From: Kribbella steppae
GTDB lineage: Bacteria > Actinomycetota > Actinomycetes > Propionibacteriales > Kribbellaceae
DNA length: 64,000 bases
Reading direction: 5' to 3'
NCBI RefSeq assembly: GCF_004342025.1
Contig: NZ_SLWN01000007.1
Location: 186,001 to 250,000, forward strand
Part shown: positions 39,963 through 49,203 of the stretch, one piece after another
Position numbering within the stretch: position 1 is the stretch's first letter
Layout of the letters: each line of letters starts with the position of its first letter
Notes under the pieces: generated by a model
The model's database searches: none
What the model was told of the DNA's origin: nothing
What the model saw: only the letters and a program-made list of their open reading frames with translations
Program-made: the position numbers and the translations under genes

Positions 39963-41113
39963 CCGAAGTTCTTCCCCTCACCCCGGTACGTCGCGAGCTC
40001 GGTCAGCTCGTCACCGTCGATCGCGTGCACGACATCGAATCGCTCCAGCATCTCGCCCGCCTTCGCATAGCGCATCCAGACCCGGTCTCCAAGATGCAGC
40101 CCTTCGGCGGAACTCCCAAGGACCGGAGTCTGCACTTCTCCGGCACCTTCGGTGCCCAGCAGCTTCAATCCGGCCGGCCACGTCGGCAACGGCAGCCGCG
40201 ATTTCTTCGCCGGCCCGGATGCCACATAGCCACCGCCGAAGAGGGTGGCGATGCGCGGAGCAGGACGCCGTACGACGTCCAGCGCGTAGGCGACCGCGGG
40301 CGCGGGCTGGAAGACGTCGTACTTGTCGAAGAGGGTCGGGCCGTACAGGCCGGAGCCGGCGGTGACCTCGGTGACGACGGGGTCGGCGCTGCTGATCTCG
40401 AGGCTGCCGGTGCCGCCGCTGTTGACGAGTCGCAGCGGCGCGAACTGCTTGAGCGCGTCGACGACGGCGCCGCGGCGGTCGGCGAGCTCCGCGGCCGAGC
40501 GGCGCTTGACCCAGCGGACGGCCGGTGACGTGTCGGGGAGACCGGCGATCTGCGCCTCGTAGAACATCACCCCGACCAACTCGAAGGCGTCATCTGCAGC
40601 CACCGTGCGGGCGAGCTCCGCGACGTCTGAAGGGGTCCGGAGCGGAGAACGACGTACGCCGAGATGCTGCCCGAACACGCGCAACGACGCGTCCACGTCG
40701 AGGCACACCTGGATCCGCGTGCCGCCGGCGGTGGCGGACTTGATGAACGCCAGGTGCTCGGGCGAGTCGATCATCAAGGTGATCCGGGCAGCGGCCTCGG
40801 GGTCCTCGGCCAGCGAGCGCAGGGCAGTCCGATGGGTGGTCGGATAGCCGAGCAGGATGTCGTCGACGCTGTTGCGGGCCAGCCAGAGCGCCTCGGGCAG
40901 CGCGTAGCTCATCACGCCGTGGAACCCGGGCCGCTCGAGCGCGGCCGCGATGAGAGCCCGGCAGCGGACCGACTTGGACGCGATCCGGATCGGCGTCCCC
41001 GCGGCGCGGCGGACCAGGTCGTCCGCGTTCCGCCGGAATGCGGCCAGGTCGACGACCGCGAACGGCGCGTCGAGGTCCGCGGTCAGGCGGGCATACCGGT
41101 CGAAGTCACCCAT
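39959..41113 (-). CDS. PLP-dependent amino acid deaminase/aldolase (alanine racemase fold)
   Basis: 384 residues from ATG 41113. The alanine-racemase-type barrel starts with the PLP Lys in IRIASKSVRC. The C-terminal D-Ser dehydratase-like domain has GEGAGEVQT and HLGDRVWMRYAKAGE. Relatives act on D-amino acids (D-threonine aldolase, D-serine dehydratase, amino acid deaminase). The ATG follows a TACACT -10 box by 6 nt, so the mRNA is probably leaderless. It is coupled to the lactone oxidase. Confidence 0.85.
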   Translation of the reverse strand: MGDFDRYARLTADLDAPFAVVDLAAFRRNADDLVRRAAGTPIRIASKSVRCRALIAAALERPGFHGVMSYALPEALWLARNSVDDILLGYPTTHRTALRSLAEDPEAAARITLMIDSPEHLAFIKSATAGGTRIQVCLDVDASLRVFGQHLGVRRSPLRTPSDVAELARTVAADDAFELVGVMFYEAQIAGLPDTSPAVRWVKRRSAAELADRRGAVVDALKQFAPLRLVNSGGTGSLEISSADPVVTEVTAGSGLYGPTLFDKYDVFQPAPAVAYALDVVRRPAPRIATLFGGGYVASGPAKKSRLPLPTWPAGLKLLGTEGAGEVQTPVLGSSAEGLHLGDRVWMRYAKAGEMLERFDVVHAIDGDELTELATYRGEGKNFG

Positions 41114-41119
41114 AACGGG

Positions 41120-41158
41120 AGTGTAAGACAAGAAATACTGAAAGGTAATACAACTTCT
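41120..41158 (-). promoter_or_regulatory. AT-rich promoter and possible operator of the deaminase-oxidase operon
   Basis: TACACT (minus strand, 41120-41125) precedes the start by 6 nt. Upstream lies an AT-rich stretch unusual for this window, with GTATT repeated 12 bp apart (in GTATTACC and GTATTTC). A specific regulator may bind here. Confidence 0.4.
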
Positions 41159-41168
41159 GATGCGGTTC

Positions 41169-41948
41169 CTACGGTGAGTCGATCACAGCTTCCAGAGCCC
41201 GTACGACGCTGTGCGCCCAGTCGGACTGGGTGTCGGGCTGGGCGGAGGCTGCGGCGAGCAGGGCGACCGTCGAACCGTGCACCACCGACACATCGACGTA
41301 CTGCTCGGACTCGTCGCCCGCATAGCGTCGCACTGCGGCTGCTGCGGTGTCCTCCGTCCACAGCTGCTTCACACTGAGGTCACCGCCCTCGCCGCACGCT
41401 GCCATCCGGGCCTGGTAACCAGTGCGGTACGCCGATGCCTTGTCGGCGTCTGCGAAGCGCAGGAGCAGCGCAGTGCCCGGCTTGGCGTCTGCAGTGCGGT
41501 AGGCGCCTTGCAGTGCGTACTGCGGGACTGGCAACGAGCCGGACGGGAGTTGACCGGCGCATCCGAGCGGCAAGGCCTCGTACGCCGCCTGATGCGGCTC
41601 ACGTCGACGGGTCCACGTCTGGTTGCCCAGGAAGCCCTCTTCGGCACCACCGGGGTCGACGTACGTCTTCCAGCCGGCGCCCAGTTTGTCGGGTGCCGGC
41701 AGGTTGCGGGCATTGAGCGGACCGGCGGTCGCGGGAGGCGGTGCAGTCGCCTCCTCCGGCAACTCAGGCGGCACCGCAGCGTCCGTCGGCTTCGCGGTGC
41801 TCAGCGTGTTGGTAGGCACAGGCACGGTCCCACCCACCGTGCTGGGGATGGGAGTCGAGCTTGGGGTCGTTGCTGCTTGAGGACTCTCGTTGGAGCTGCA
41901 CCCCACAAGCAGCACCGACAGCACCGCAGCAACGCCGACGGCTCTCAT
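41169..41948 (-). CDS. putative lipoprotein (sensor-domain-like)
   Basis: 259 residues. A signal peptide ends in the lipobox LVGC (C17), followed by a Ser/Thr/Pro-rich tether (18-80) and a folded part (about 80-258) with two well-spaced Cys (in LGCAGQ and AACGEG) that may form a disulfide. The latter resembles the extracellular PknH/LppK-type sensor domains of actinobacteria, but only loosely. It is coupled by ATGA to the M15 peptidase gene upstream, so both work at the cell surface. Confidence 0.75.
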   Translation of the reverse strand: MRAVGVAAVLSVLLVGCSSNESPQAATTPSSTPIPSTVGGTVPVPTNTLSTAKPTDAAVPPELPEEATAPPPATAGPLNARNLPAPDKLGAGWKTYVDPGGAEEGFLGNQTWTRRREPHQAAYEALPLGCAGQLPSGSLPVPQYALQGAYRTADAKPGTALLLRFADADKASAYRTGYQARMAACGEGGDLSVKQLWTEDTAAAAVRRYAGDESEQYVDVSVVHGSTVALLAAASAQPDTQSDWAHSVVRALEAVIDSP

Positions 41949-43342
41949 CTCGGTTGGAAGTGCTGGTAGTCGGGCTTGCTCCAGCCGGCACCCCAGAAGT
42001 AGCCCTGGGCAATCAGAGCCTTGGTGGCGGTGCTGCTCGTGAAGAGCATGCCCGGACGCGACACGGAGCGGTTGCGGTAGGCGAGACCGTTGGACGGGTA
42101 CCAGACGCCGTTGGCGGCCAGGTACGGGTTCTCGACGGTGTTGATGTCGATGGCCCAGCCGTACGAGTGCGGCGACAGCGCGTACGGGTTTCCGGTGACC
42201 CGACGGCAGTTGAAGGCGGAGGTGTTATCGGCTGCCATCGACTTGATGTCGCTACCGCCGAACCTGTCCACCCGCCGCATCTGCCGGATCGGGAACTTGG
42301 CCGCGAACGTCGACGTCCACACCGTGATCATCTTCTGTACGGCGGCATCCCGCAGGATCAGCTCACCACGGTGGACCTTGCCGTCGAAACCCCAGTAGTT
42401 CAGCTGGAGCAGGCGCAGCGACGACGGCTTGACCGGGCAGCCGGCCCGGTAGGTGTACGGCACCATCGAGGCGGAGACGGCGTACACCTTGGGGTTCAAG
42501 GCCGCCTTGACCACGATGGTGGCGAGGCCGGAGTACTCCATCAGGGGTTGGGTGACCCAGCGCGTCACCACGCGGACGGTCCGGGTCGCCGGGACGTCGT
42601 CCGGAACCCGCAGCCGGAAGTTGCCTGCCGCATCCATCTTGCCGATCGCCAGCAGCCGCCACTTGCCGCTGCCGAGGTAGTCCTGCAGCGCGAGTTCCTT
42701 GCCCGACTCGGCCGGTGTCATTCGGCCGGTGACGGAGGCACCGGTCAGCGTCGCGTACCACGGGGCCGGGGTGTTGAGCACGATCTTGCGGTCCTGGATG
42801 TTCGACAACTGGTAGTCCGAGATCGCCAGCGCGGTCTCCGCTTTGACGCCGATCATCGTTCGGAAGGCCCACGCGCCCGGTACGGCGGAGATGTAGGTGA
42901 ACTTGTAGACGCCGCCGGTCGTGGTCCGGGTCGAGGCGCGCAGCACCCAGGCGCCTGGGACCCGCTGCCAGAGCGTGATGTACGAGCCGGTGATCGGCTG
43001 GCTGATCTTGCCGGTGAACACCGTCGGCCGGTCCTCCCACGACGCGGCCGGCTTGTCCAGCGTGATCGACCAGTCCGCGGCGGCCGCCGACCTCGTCGGA
43101 GTCGGAGTCGCCGTCGGCGTCGGCGTCGGCGTCGGCGTTGGTGTTGGCGTGGGTGTTGGAGTCGGCGTCGGTTCCTCGGCCGCCGTTGTCGGAGGTGTTT
43201 CGGTCAACTCCTTCGACGTCGAAGGAGTTGATGTCGAAGGAGTTGACGGCGTCGGGTCAGCTGCCGCGCCAGGCGCGTGCAACCCGACTGCCAGCAGCAC
43301 CGCCGTTGTCCCCACGCCAAAGGCTCGCCACATCATCCGCAC
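41945..43342 (-). CDS. secreted M15-family peptidoglycan peptidase
   Basis: 465 residues. A signal peptide (1-28) is followed by a Thr-Pro repeat linker (about 55-85) that may span the wall, a beta-rich region (about 90-290) and a C-terminal M15_4 domain. The zinc site is visible in SPHSYGWAIDIN (His and Asp) and DYQHFQ (second His). Such enzymes cut D-Ala-containing peptides in peptidoglycan. The signal-peptide end carries two near-copies of a 15-bp unit (43203-43250). It is followed by the lipoprotein gene. Confidence 0.88.
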   Translation of the reverse strand: MRMMWRAFGVGTTAVLLAVGLHAPGAAADPTPSTPSTSTPSTSKELTETPPTTAAEEPTPTPTPTPTPTPTPTPTPTATPTPTRSAAAADWSITLDKPAASWEDRPTVFTGKISQPITGSYITLWQRVPGAWVLRASTRTTTGGVYKFTYISAVPGAWAFRTMIGVKAETALAISDYQLSNIQDRKIVLNTPAPWYATLTGASVTGRMTPAESGKELALQDYLGSGKWRLLAIGKMDAAGNFRLRVPDDVPATRTVRVVTRWVTQPLMEYSGLATIVVKAALNPKVYAVSASMVPYTYRAGCPVKPSSLRLLQLNYWGFDGKVHRGELILRDAAVQKMITVWTSTFAAKFPIRQMRRVDRFGGSDIKSMAADNTSAFNCRRVTGNPYALSPHSYGWAIDINTVENPYLAANGVWYPSNGLAYRNRSVSRPGMLFTSSTATKALIAQGYFWGAGWSKPDYQHFQPR

Positions 43343-43446
43343 GTCCCTTTCCCCTCACCGGGACCGGGCCAGGTCCCCCCACCGCTTCCTTACCCATTAA
43401 AGAAGCAGTCGAAGAGAAAGACGTCACACAACAGGCAGAAGTTCTG

Positions 43447-44550
43447 TCAATCCTGCAGTCTTTTCACGGCGGCGTCGACGCGCTCGTCGGTGCCGGTGAG
43501 CGCAACCCGGATGTGCCGCTCCCCCGCCGTGCCGTAGAAGGCTCCCGGCGCGACCAGGATGCCGCGGTCCGCGAGCGCGCCGACCGAGCCGTAGGAGTCG
43601 AAGTCGGGGTGCTCGGCCCACAAGTACAGACCGCCGTTGGACAGGGTGATGACCCATCCGGCATCCGTCAGGGCATCACGCAGTACCGACCGGCGCCGCA
43701 GGTACCGCTCGCGCTGCTCGTCCACGTGCGCGTCGTCGGAGAACCCGGCGGCCATCGCGGCCTGGATCGGCGACGGCACCATCAGACCGGCGTGCTTGCG
43801 GACGGCGAGCAGTTCGGTGACGACCGTCTCGTCACCAGCCACGAAGCCACCGCGGTACCCGGCGAGGTTGGACCGCTTCGAGAGCGAGTGCACCGCGAGC
43901 AGGTTGTCGAAGCTGCCGCCGCACACGTCCGGATGCAGCACCGACACCGGTCGCGAGTCCCAGCCGAACTCGGCGTAGCACTCGTCGCTCACCAGCAGTA
44001 CGTCGTTCGCCCGCGCCCACTCGACGGCACGACGCAGGTCCGCCGGCGAGGTGATCTCACCGGACGGGTTCCGCGGGGAGTTGAGGTACGCGACCCGGAC
44101 CGGCCCGTCGTACGCCGTCGGATCGGCAACCGGGACACTGGCAGCGCGGGCCAGCGCGGCGCCGGCCTCGTACGTCGGGTACGCGAGGTCCGGAATGAGC
44201 ACGGTGTCGCCGGCGCCGATCCCGAGCAGCGTCGGCAGCATCATGATCAGCTCTTTGGTGCCGATCACGGGCAGCACACCGGTCTGCGGGTCCACACCGG
44301 GTACGTCGAGACGCCGCGCCAGCCAATCCACCGCCGCCTGCCGCACGGCCGACGTACCGATGGTGGTCGGGTACGCCGGCGCCTCGGCCGCATCCGAGAG
44401 CGCCCTCTTGATCAGGTCCGGCACCGGGTCCACCGGGCTGCCGATGGACAGGTCCACGATCCCGTCAGGATGGGCCGCCGCCTTCTGCTTGTACGGCGCG
44501 AGCTTGTCCCACGGAAAATCCGGCAACCGGCTGGAAGTCTCGAAGATCAC
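43447..44550 (-). CDS. dapC: succinyldiaminopimelate transaminase
   Basis: 367 residues, fold type I aminotransferase. The PLP Lys is in HSLSKRSNLAGYRGGF; the N-terminal SRLPDFPWDKLAPYKQKAAAHPDGIVDLSIGSP (seen as LPDFPWDKL and DLSIGSPVDP) is typical of actinobacterial DapC. It acts in lysine/diaminopimelate synthesis, usually beside fdxA, but here it overlaps an alpha/beta-hydrolase gene by ATGA. The C-terminal Arg contact (RHIRVALTGT) is present. Confidence 0.9.
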   Translation of the reverse strand: MIFETSSRLPDFPWDKLAPYKQKAAAHPDGIVDLSIGSPVDPVPDLIKRALSDAAEAPAYPTTIGTSAVRQAAVDWLARRLDVPGVDPQTGVLPVIGTKELIMMLPTLLGIGAGDTVLIPDLAYPTYEAGAALARAASVPVADPTAYDGPVRVAYLNSPRNPSGEITSPADLRRAVEWARANDVLLVSDECYAEFGWDSRPVSVLHPDVCGGSFDNLLAVHSLSKRSNLAGYRGGFVAGDETVVTELLAVRKHAGLMVPSPIQAAMAAGFSDDAHVDEQRERYLRRRSVLRDALTDAGWVITLSNGGLYLWAEHPDFDSYGSVGALADRGILVAPGAFYGTAGERHIRVALTGTDERVDAAVKRLQD

Positions 44551-45449
44551 CCCCGCATTCTCTCCTGTCGGCCGGATCGCCGGTCGGCGGGCGCCCGCTC
44601 CGCGAGAAACACGACGGCCTTCTTCACCAGGTCGGGGTCGCGGAGCACCCGGCGGTGCCCCAGTCCTTCGCTGGTCTCGAGGCGCGCGCCCGGCCAGCGG
44701 GCGGCAACCTCAGCACTGCCTTGGTACGACGTCTCGGTGTCGGAGCGATCGTGGATCAGCAGCAGCGGAGGCAACGGCCGGCGAGCGGCCATCTCGGGAA
44801 TCACCGCGTCCATCCGGAACGAGTCCATCGGACCGAAGCGAGCGGCGAACCGGCGCAGGAACCCGGACCGGATCCGCGGCCCGAAGCCGAGGAACGCCTC
44901 CATCTGGTCGAGCGTCTCGGTGAAGTCCGTCGCCGTCGCAATGAAGACGACTCGCTCGACCTCGAGCCCGTCGCGCAGCGCGAGTGCGGTGGCCGGCGCA
45001 CCGAGCGAGTGCGCGATCACGCCGTACGCCGGTCCCTGCGCGGCAACCACCGCCTTCAGTGCGTCGGCGAGCTCGAGGAGTGTGGACTCGCCCTTGCCCT
45101 CGCGCCCCGGAGCAGAGTCGCCGTGGCTTGGGGCGTCGTACGCGATCACCCGGAAACCTGCGTCGACGAGCGGCTGGATGTGCGCCGCGAGTTGCAGCCC
45201 CCAACCGCCCCAACCGTGGACGAGGTAAATCGGCGGCCCGTCGCCGTACGACTGCCCGCGGATGGCGCCGACCTCGAACGGGGTCGGCGCGGGGATCTCG
45301 CCCCGTGGACGACGAATCGTCGGCGGTACGGCGGGAACGCGGAACCAGAGCCGGTTGAGCATGCGGACGCCGACCGCGGGTGCGATGCGCTCGAGCAGCC
45401 CGAAGGCGAGATTCAAGGACCGAACGTTCGTGCTTTTCTTGGCCGCCAT
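44547..45449 (-). CDS. alpha/beta-hydrolase
   Basis: 300 residues. The oxyanion loop HGWGGWG (about 73-79), nucleophile elbow AHSLG and the C-terminal EGLGHRRVLRD His form a complete triad set; the acid is likely in LLLIHDRSD. An N-terminal 60-residue extension is helical. GGAGAAG precedes the ATG. It follows a TetR gene by 29 bp and is coupled to dapC, so dapC probably shares this promoter. Substrate unknown. Confidence 0.88.
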   Translation of the reverse strand: MAAKKSTNVRSLNLAFGLLERIAPAVGVRMLNRLWFRVPAVPPTIRRPRGEIPAPTPFEVGAIRGQSYGDGPPIYLVHGWGGWGLQLAAHIQPLVDAGFRVIAYDAPSHGDSAPGREGKGESTLLELADALKAVVAAQGPAYGVIAHSLGAPATALALRDGLEVERVVFIATATDFTETLDQMEAFLGFGPRIRSGFLRRFAARFGPMDSFRMDAVIPEMAARRPLPPLLLIHDRSDTETSYQGSAEVAARWPGARLETSEGLGHRRVLRDPDLVKKAVVFLAERAPADRRSGRQERMRG

Positions 45450-45478
45450 GAGGTCTTCTCCAGATCAATCAGCAGGGG

Positions 45479-46075
45479 TCAGGGGCGGGCCGCCCGGAGG
45501 AGCGCCTCGAAGGCGGTGCGCGCTCGATCCTCGGCCTTGGGGTCGGCCAGCAGCCGGCTGGCGTGGTGGTACGACAACAGGACGCCTCTGATGTCGAAGG
45601 CGTACTGCTCGGGGTCGGCGTCGGGGCGGAAGTGGCCCTCGTTGATGCCCGTCCGGAACACGTTGGCGAGCAGCTCTCCGTAGTCGCGCTCGGCGCTCAC
45701 GACGCGGTCGCGGACCGGACTCGGAGGTGCATCGTCGAGCTCGGCGGAGACGCTGGCGAAGAAGCATCCGCCGGGGAGGGCGAGGTCGCCGTTGTCCCAG
45801 CGGAGCTTGCGGTCGAAGAGCTCGCGCAGCCGCGGTTCGCCGCGCGGAGCCTGGAGAGCCGGCCGGACCACCCGCTCCGCGAACAACTCGGACGCCCGGT
45901 CTACCACCGCGACCTGGAGCTGCTCCTTGGACCGGAAGTGTGCGAACAGCCCACTCTTCGACAGCTGCATCCGGTCGGCCAGCAACCCGATGGTGAGCCC
46001 GCTCAACCCGGCTGCACTGACCACCCGCGCAGCCTCGTCCAGCACGGCAGCCCGAGTCTCCTCGCCTTTACTCAC
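45479..46075 (-). CDS. TetR-family repressor
   Basis: 198 residues from GTG 46075. The helix-turn-helix is LTIGLLADRMQLSKSGLFAHFRSKEQL (about 26-52), followed by a TetR_C-type ligand domain. A longer start at 46111 is possible. It lies directly before the hydrolase and is probably co-transcribed; it is divergent from the PaiB-like gene, which is another possible target. Confidence 0.9.
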   Translation of the reverse strand: MSKGEETRAAVLDEAARVVSAAGLSGLTIGLLADRMQLSKSGLFAHFRSKEQLQVAVVDRASELFAERVVRPALQAPRGEPRLRELFDRKLRWDNGDLALPGGCFFASVSAELDDAPPSPVRDRVVSAERDYGELLANVFRTGINEGHFRPDADPEQYAFDIRGVLLSYHHASRLLADPKAEDRARTAFEALLRAARP

Positions 46076-46363
46076 CCCTCGATAAAAGCACGACCGTTCG
46101 CTCCCCGGCAAGCGGTCAGCAGGATTTTCCCCGGGTCGACCTTGGTGAGGATCTGGTCGGCGATGGACTTCAACTGCGCGAGCTGCTCGGGGTCAGGGCG
46201 TCGATCGGCCCCAACAGCTTCTAGCCCCGGGCCCACACCGGTGCTCCGTCTACCAGGTCGGCGAGAGGCACGACTCTGACCGCTCGATGTTGTCGCGGGC
46301 CACGAAGTCCGCGCGGGCCTGCGAGCGGATACTCGGTGCGTCAAGCAACCGAACGGAGCGCGC
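46076..46363 (-). other. 288-bp gap with possible decayed coding sequence
   Basis: On the minus strand two fragments with protein-like composition lie in different frames: VVPLADLVDGAPVWARG ending at a stop near 46224, then DPEQLAQLKSIADQILTK and VDPGKILLTA. They may be pieces of one dead gene. No start codon or homologue can be named. The promoters of the divergent TetR and PaiB-like genes must also lie here. Confidence 0.3.
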
Positions 46364-47011
46364 ATGTACGTCGACCCGGACTACGCCGAACCCGACCTCG
46401 ACGAGGTGACCCGGCTGATCGAGGCCCAGCCGTTCGCCACCCTGGTGACAGACCAGCCCGAGCTGCGGATCGCGCACGTCCCGGTCCAGGTACGGCGGGA
46501 CGACGGAATCCAGATCGTGGCCCACGTGGCCGGCCTCGACCCGTTCGCGGAATCGATCCGGCAGCGGGCCCGGATCCTGATCAGCGTGCTCGGCCCGTCG
46601 GTGTACGTGAGCCCGGCCTGGTACGCGAGCCGCGGGCTGCCGACGTACAACTTCGTCGCGATCGAGCTGCGCGGGCAGGCAGAGCCGCTCGACGATCCGG
46701 ACGCCGTACGGGCGCATCTGATGCGGCTGGTCCAGGACCACGAGCAGGCGCTGAACCCTGGTGATCAGAAGGCGCGGTGGCGCGTGGACGACTGGGCGCG
46801 GGACCGGACGACGGGGTTGCTGCCGGAGCTGCAGGCGTTCACCCTGCGGGTCGAGCAGGTGACCGCGAAGGTGAAGATGGGTCAGAACCGGACCGAAGGC
46901 GATCGGGTCGGGACGATGGCCGCCCTGCATGAGTCGCCGCGCACGGACCACCAGGTTGTGCAAGGTTTGATGCGGGCTCGGTACGACGATCAGGGCGGGG
47001 TGAAGGGGTGA
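46364..47011 (+). CDS. PaiB-type FMN-binding protein
   Basis: 215 residues. The start MYVDPDYAEPD and the core PTYNFVAIELRGQAEPLDD are diagnostic of the FMN_bind_2/PaiB family (negative regulators and protease-sensitive FMN proteins). The C-terminal VKMGQNRTEGDR is also conserved. It is the first gene of a three-gene unit with a SolA-like oxidase 3 nt later, which suggests it regulates or assists flavin-dependent amine breakdown. Confidence 0.85.
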   Translation: MYVDPDYAEPDLDEVTRLIEAQPFATLVTDQPELRIAHVPVQVRRDDGIQIVAHVAGLDPFAESIRQRARILISVLGPSVYVSPAWYASRGLPTYNFVAIELRGQAEPLDDPDAVRAHLMRLVQDHEQALNPGDQKARWRVDDWARDRTTGLLPELQAFTLRVEQVTAKVKMGQNRTEGDRVGTMAALHESPRTDHQVVQGLMRARYDDQGGVKG

Positions 47012-47014
47012 GCG

Positions 47015-48079
47015 ATGACCTACGACGTTGCGGTGGTCGGCGCGGGGGCGATGGGGTCGGCGGCCGCGCGGGCGTTGGCGGCCGCCGGGCGTGAGGTCGT
47101 CGTCCTCGAGCAGTACGAGCTGGGCCATGTCCGAGGTGGGTCGCACGGTGGGACCCGGCTGTTCCGGCCGGCCGCGGACAACGCCGAGGTCGCGCGGCTG
47201 ACCGAGCAGGCCCGCGGGCTGTGGCGAGAACTCGAGGAAGAGTCCGGCGAGACGCTGTTCGAGGTGACTGGCGGGATCGACCACGGGGTCGATGACGCCG
47301 CGATCGAGACGTTCGAGGCCCTGCATCCCACTGGCCAGGTGCTCAGCATGGAAGAGGCGACGGAGCGCTGGTCCGGCATGCGGTTCGCGGGCCCGGTGTT
47401 GTATCAGCCTGGTTCGGGACGTCTGTACGCCGACCGCACCGTCAGCGCACTCCAGAGAGTGGCGAACGCCGAGTTCCGGGATCAGTCGCCGGTGAAGGCG
47501 CTGAAGATCCACGACGGCCTTGTCGAGCTCGACGTACCTGGTGGGGCGGTGCGGGCGCGGCAGGTGGTGGTGACGGCCGGTGCGTGGGCTCCGAAGTTGC
47601 TGACCGGGTTGGTGCCGTTGCCGCCGTTCAAGGTGACGCAGGAGCAGCCGCGCTTCTTCGCGCCGGTGTCGGACGACCTGGACTGGCCGAGCTTCGTGCA
47701 CGGGCGCAAGGCGGTCTATGGGCTGTTCGAGCCGGGGTCCGGTGTGAAGGTCGGGCTGCATGCCACCGGGCCGGTCGTCGACCCGGATACGCGGGACTTC
47801 GCGGTGGAGCCGGAGTCAGATGCCCGGCTACTTCGGTACGTCGAGGAGTGGTTCCCCGGCCTGGATGCCAGCCGGTCAACCGCGATCAGCTGTCTGTACG
47901 ACAACACGCCGACCGACAACTTCGTCATCGACCGGGTCGGGCCGATCACGGTCGCGGTCGGGTTCTGCGGGCAGGGGTTCAAGTTCGTGCCGCTGATCGG
48001 TGAGTACATCCGCGATCTGGTCACCGGCGAGTCGTCGGTGCCGTCCCGCTTCCGGCTCAGCAGCCATGCGGGAGATTAG
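47015..48079 (+). CDS. N-methyl amino acid oxidase (SolA/monomeric sarcosine oxidase type)
   Basis: 354 residues. The dinucleotide fold YDVAVVGAGAMGSAAARALA binds FAD. The sequence SCLYDNTPTDNFVIDR near the end has Cys at the place where MSOX/MTOX attach FAD covalently, and GFCGQGFKFVP follows. These enzymes oxidise N-methyl amino acids to the amine, formaldehyde and H2O2. Gene spacing is 3 nt to PaiB and 2 nt to the amidohydrolase, so the three form one operon. Confidence 0.9.
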   Translation: MTYDVAVVGAGAMGSAAARALAAAGREVVVLEQYELGHVRGGSHGGTRLFRPAADNAEVARLTEQARGLWRELEEESGETLFEVTGGIDHGVDDAAIETFEALHPTGQVLSMEEATERWSGMRFAGPVLYQPGSGRLYADRTVSALQRVANAEFRDQSPVKALKIHDGLVELDVPGGAVRARQVVVTAGAWAPKLLTGLVPLPPFKVTQEQPRFFAPVSDDLDWPSFVHGRKAVYGLFEPGSGVKVGLHATGPVVDPDTRDFAVEPESDARLLRYVEEWFPGLDASRSTAISCLYDNTPTDNFVIDRVGPITVAVGFCGQGFKFVPLIGEYIRDLVTGESSVPSRFRLSSHAGD

Positions 48080-48081
48080 CG

Positions 48082-49203
48082 ATGCTCGGCGACCACATCG
48101 TGGGCCTGTCGCTGGTGGATCACCACATCCACGGCGCCATCATAGGTCCGCTGGACCGGGCCGGCTTCGAGCAGCTGATCACTGAGTCGGACCGGCCCGT
48201 CCCACCGTGGATGTCGACGTTCGACTCCCAGCTGGGCTTGGCGATCCGCCGGTACTGCGCACCGCTCTTAGGACTGGCTCCACACGCTTCAGCGGACGAC
48301 TACCTGGCAGCACGTTCCCAGCTGGGTGAGGAGGCGGTGAACCGGCTCTTCCTCGGTGCAGCCGGAGTGAGCGACTACCTGGTGGATACCGGCTATCTGG
48401 GTGATGCAGTGACCGATGTCGACGAGCTGGCCAAGCTGAGTGGCTCCCGCGCGCATGAGGTGGTGCGACTGGAGTCCGAGCTGGAGTACGTCGCCTCACA
48501 GGAGTCCACCGTGACCGCCGTACCTGATGCGCTCGTACGGCGACTTGAGGAGCGGACTGCCGGGGCTGTCGGGCTGAAGAGCATCGTCGCGTATCGGCAC
48601 GGGTTCGACTTCGACCCGGCTGAGCCGAGTGCGGCCGACGTACTCACTGCTCTGGATCGCTGGTACGCGTCGGGCGCTTCACGTGTCACGGACCCGGTGC
48701 TCCTGCGCTGGTTGCTGTGGACGGGTGCGCGACGTGGTCTGCCACTACAACTGCACGCCGGCTTCGGTGACCCAGACCTGCAGTTGCGCAAGGCTGACCC
48801 GCTGCTCCTGACTGAGTGGCTGCGTCTGGTCGAGCCGGTCGGCGCACAGGTGGTGTTGCTGCACTGCTACCCCTTCCACCGTGAGGCCGGGTACCTCGCA
48901 CACGCCTTCCCACACGTCAGTTTCGACCTAGGCCTCACCACCATGTACGTCGGAGCGCGGGCGGCAGCTGTACTCGCGGAAGGACTGGAGCTCGCGCCGT
49001 TCGCCAAGGTGCTCTACTCCTCCGACGCGTGGGGACCTGCCGAGCTGCACTACCTCGGAGCCACAGTGTGGCGGCGTGCGGTCACGTCTGTGCTCAGCGG
49101 CTTCGTGGAGCAGGGTGACTGGTCCGCCGACGACGCTGCACGCGTGGCGACGCTGTGGGGTCGTGAGAACGCCGTGCGCCTCTACAACCTCGATCAGAGG
49201 TAG
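48082..49203 (+). CDS. amidohydrolase-superfamily protein
   Basis: 373 residues. The amidohydrolase barrel is marked by VDHHIHG near the N terminus (H-x-H metal ligands), K in GLKSIVAYRHG, H in LHAGFGD, H in LLHCYPFH and D in LYSSDAWG. These fit the amidohydrolase-2 group, which includes FluG N-terminal-like enzymes. The substrate may be the N-substituted amino acid handled by the preceding oxidase. The 3' end overlaps the convergent GroES-like gene by 10 bp. Confidence 0.85.
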   Translation: MLGDHIVGLSLVDHHIHGAIIGPLDRAGFEQLITESDRPVPPWMSTFDSQLGLAIRRYCAPLLGLAPHASADDYLAARSQLGEEAVNRLFLGAAGVSDYLVDTGYLGDAVTDVDELAKLSGSRAHEVVRLESELEYVASQESTVTAVPDALVRRLEERTAGAVGLKSIVAYRHGFDFDPAEPSAADVLTALDRWYASGASRVTDPVLLRWLLWTGARRGLPLQLHAGFGDPDLQLRKADPLLLTEWLRLVEPVGAQVVLLHCYPFHREAGYLAHAFPHVSFDLGLTTMYVGARAAAVLAEGLELAPFAKVLYSSDAWGPAELHYLGATVWRRAVTSVLSGFVEQGDWSADDAARVATLWGRENAVRLYNLDQR

